Origin: Deltaproteobacteria bacterium CG_4_8_14_3_um_filter_43_13
GTDB taxonomy: Bacteria; Desulfobacterota; UBA8473
NCBI GenBank assembly: GCA_002782605.1
Contig: PFIF01000306.1
Location: 1 to 7,058, forward strand
Direction: 5' to 3'
Length of the DNA stretch: 7,058 nt
Shown here: one piece after another, positions 5,623 through 7,058 of the stretch
How positions within the stretch are numbered: the first letter of the stretch is position 1
How the letters are laid out: each line of letters opens with the position of its first letter
Notes under the pieces: generated by a model
What the model saw: only the letters and a program-made list of their open reading frames with translations
Told to the model about the DNA's origin: nothing
Database searches by the model: none
Position numbers and translations under genes: made by a program

Positions 5623-6831
5623 ATGCTTTCACATGGTCTTCTTGAAAAACTGGCAATAAAAAATGACACTAAAATAGTGTATCTCATTTTAGATGGAGTA
5701 GGTGGACTAGAAGTGGAAGGGAAAGGGGGAACTGAACTGCAGGTTGCCCATACACCCAACCTGGATGAATTGGCTAAAAACTCTATCTGCGGTTTATTGG
5801 ATCCTGTTGCCCCAGGGATCACCCCTGGGAGTGGCCCCTCTCATTTCGCCCTCTTCGGCTACGATCCTTTAGAAAGCAATATTGGAAGGGGAATTCTAGA
5901 GGCCTCAGGCATAGCTTTCCCATTAACACCCAGAGATGTGGTGGCCCGGATAAACTATGCAACTATCGATAAAGAAGGGAGAATCATTGACCGTAGGGCA
6001 GGCAGAATAACCACCTCTGAAAACAATAGGATCTGTGCAAAACTTAGAGAGAATATCAAGCTTGGTAATACTGAGGTTTTTGTTGAACCAGTCAAAGAAC
6101 ACAGGGCAGTACTGGTGTTAAGGGGAGACGGTCTTGAAGGAGACATAGAAGATACGGATCCTCAAAAGGTTGGATTATTTCCTTTAAAACCCAATGCCAA
6201 TAATCCCGAATCAAAAGCAACGGTTAAGCTGGTTTCGGACTTTCTGTCTCAGGCCAAATCAATCCTGGCTGATGAAAAAAAGGCCAATATGGTACTCCTC
6301 AGGGGATTTGCCAGGCACAGGGTCTATCCTTCTTTAGAAACGAGGTTTGGTTTGAAGTCCCTTGCCATAGCTACTTATCCTATGTATAAAGGAATAGCCC
6401 GATTACTGGGGATGACTGTTCTTCCATCACTGGAGAACATTAATGATGAATTTAAGGCATTGAAAGACCAGTATAATAACTACGATTTCTTCTATCTACA
6501 CATCAAACAGACCGATTCCCGGGGGGAGGATGGGGATTTTGATGCCAAGGTAAAGGTGATTGAAGATGTCGATGGCCTTTTGCACCAAATAACCGAACTA
6601 AATCCTGATGTACTGGTGGTAACTGGCGACCATTCTACCCCTGCAAAGTGGGGTGGACATAGCTGGCATCCCCTTCCTGTGATACTAAATTCTAAGTTCT
6701 GTCGGGTTGATCAGGTGACAAGATTCGATGAGATAAGCTGCATCCAGGGAGGGTTAGGCCGCCAGCCTACTGTTAATCTGATGACCATGGTACTTGCAAA
6801 TGCAGGGCGTCTTGCAAAATTTGGGGCATAA
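5623..6831 (+). CDS. apgM: 2,3-bisphosphoglycerate-independent phosphoglycerate mutase, archaeal type
   Basis: This alkaline-phosphatase-superfamily enzyme interconverts 3-phosphoglycerate and 2-phosphoglycerate in glycolysis and gluconeogenesis. It is full length at 402 residues, as usual for the ApgM group and shorter than classical GpmI. The metal sites are D24 in LILDGVGG, D336 and H337 in TGDHSTP, and H346/H349 in GGHSWHP. The likely phosphoserine is S70 in GITPGSGPSHFALFGYDP. Archaeal members I recall often have PGSD where this one has PGSG. HIKQTDSRGEDGDFDAK (293-309) is another family block, with K295 and D298. The ATG at 5623 has GGGGAGA at 5611-5617 with 5-nt spacing. It lies 47 nt after folE2 on the same strand, so it may be the last gene of the same transcript. 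Its function has no direct tie to pterins beyond carbon metabolism. Confidence 0.95.
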   Translation: MLSHGLLEKLAIKNDTKIVYLILDGVGGLEVEGKGGTELQVAHTPNLDELAKNSICGLLDPVAPGITPGSGPSHFALFGYDPLESNIGRGILEASGIAFPLTPRDVVARINYATIDKEGRIIDRRAGRITTSENNRICAKLRENIKLGNTEVFVEPVKEHRAVLVLRGDGLEGDIEDTDPQKVGLFPLKPNANNPESKATVKLVSDFLSQAKSILADEKKANMVLLRGFARHRVYPSLETRFGLKSLAIATYPMYKGIARLLGMTVLPSLENINDEFKALKDQYNNYDFFYLHIKQTDSRGEDGDFDAKVKVIEDVDGLLHQITELNPDVLVVTGDHSTPAKWGGHSWHPLPVILNSKFCRVDQVTRFDEISCIQGGLGRQPTVNLMTMVLANAGRLAKFGA

Positions 6832-6836
6832 GCCCC
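6823..6836 (+). terminator. Short hairpin over the apgM stop codon, weak terminator candidate
   Basis: GGGGC (6823-6827) pairs with GCCCC (6832-6836) around the loop ATAA, which contains part of the TAA stop. The stem is only 5 bp and is followed by TGCTTTCACTC, which is not a real T run. If the transcript ends here, this is the only structure that could do it, but support is slight. Confidence 0.25.
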
Positions 6837-6847
6837 TGCTTTCACTC

Positions 6848-7058
6848 ATGGGTATTTTGATTGTGGCTCTAATCCTTTTTTGAGTATGTCATCTCACTCT
6901 GAAGAGGTTAGAGGTGTAACGGATAAATCGGTTAAGATAGGTGTAATAGGTGATTTGACAGAACCTGTAGCTGATATCTGGATTTTCCATGTGCCGAAGC
7001 AATTAGTTCACACTGAAAAATTCCCTTTTCCGCTCTCTGGTTCAGGTTTTTTGACCCA
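6848..7058 (+). pseudogene. N-terminal remnant of an ABC-transporter solute-binding protein (Peripla_BP_6-like), frameshifted and cut by the window edge
   Basis: Two reading frames join to give a recognisable protein start. ATG 6848 encodes MGILIVALILF, a hydrophobic signal-peptide-like stretch, and stops at TGA 6881 right after a run of six T (6876-6881). The frame one base back continues without a stop to the window end: LSMSSHSEEVRGVTD, then KSVKIGVIGDLTEPVADIW. This matches the mature N-terminus of branched-chain-amino-acid-type periplasmic binding proteins (VRGVTD, KIG-I-DLTGP); the usual DLTGP has become DLTEP. After residue W the similarity is lost in that frame, while the third frame offers PCAEAISSH (from about 6989), the kind of sequence expected next (P-AEAI), before its own stop. 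Two frame breaks in a short span indicate decay. A sequencing error in the T run or programmed slippage is possible for the first. No good ribosome binding site precedes 6848. Confidence 0.5.

Noticed and set aside
5811..5829. Perfect 7-bp inverted repeat CCCAGGG / CCCTGGG with a 5-nt loop inside apgM
   Set aside because: It encodes the conserved P-G-I-T-P-G segment next to the active-site serine, so the repeat is explained by two Pro-Gly codon pairs and not by a separate element.

Overview
The window reads as a moderately AT-leaning bacterial chromosome segment with seven intact genes, all on the + strand and separated by short gaps. The combination points to an anaerobe-type lineage such as Thermodesulfobacteriota (the former Deltaproteobacteria) or Nitrospirota: a trpF-trpB-trpA cluster, a class II type cyclic-nucleotide phosphodiesterase, a short 6-pyruvoyl-tetrahydropterin-synthase-family protein, the GTP cyclohydrolase FolE2 and an archaeal-type phosphoglycerate mutase. 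That placement is inference from gene content; no rRNA or other marker is present.

Layout. Bases 1-167 are non-coding and begin with a GC-rich perfect palindrome (15-37) that looks like a dispersed intergenic repeat. A rhomboid intramembrane protease follows (168-872), then the last steps of tryptophan synthesis: trpF (909-1529), trpB (1546-2733) and trpA (2755-3549). After a 63-nt gap comes a metallo-beta-lactamase-fold phosphodiesterase (3613-4380), overlapping by 8 nt a QueD/PTPS-family gene (4373-4747). A bulged hairpin sits at that gene's stop codon (4743-4773). Next are folE2 (4808-5575) and apgM (5623-6831). The right edge (6848-7058) holds what looks like the decayed or frameshifted N-terminus of a periplasmic solute-binding protein of a branched-chain-amino-acid-type ABC transporter.

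How the genes work together. TrpF makes CdRP, and TrpA/TrpB turn its product indole-glycerol phosphate (made by TrpC, not in the window) into tryptophan. FolE2 turns GTP into dihydroneopterin triphosphate, the substrate of the PTPS-family protein. The main observation is that this PTPS-family protein carries both the catalytic Cys and an adjacent Glu (C-E-x-x-H-G-H). Published work on bacterial PTPS paralogs found that proteins with active-site Glu, alone or with Cys, can replace FolB in folate synthesis. FolE2 plus this protein could therefore supply both queuosine/deazapurine and folate precursors. The translationally coupled phosphodiesterase is an unexplained partner.

No CRISPR array, tRNA, rRNA, insertion sequence or defence system was seen, and most of the window is ordinary housekeeping metabolism.
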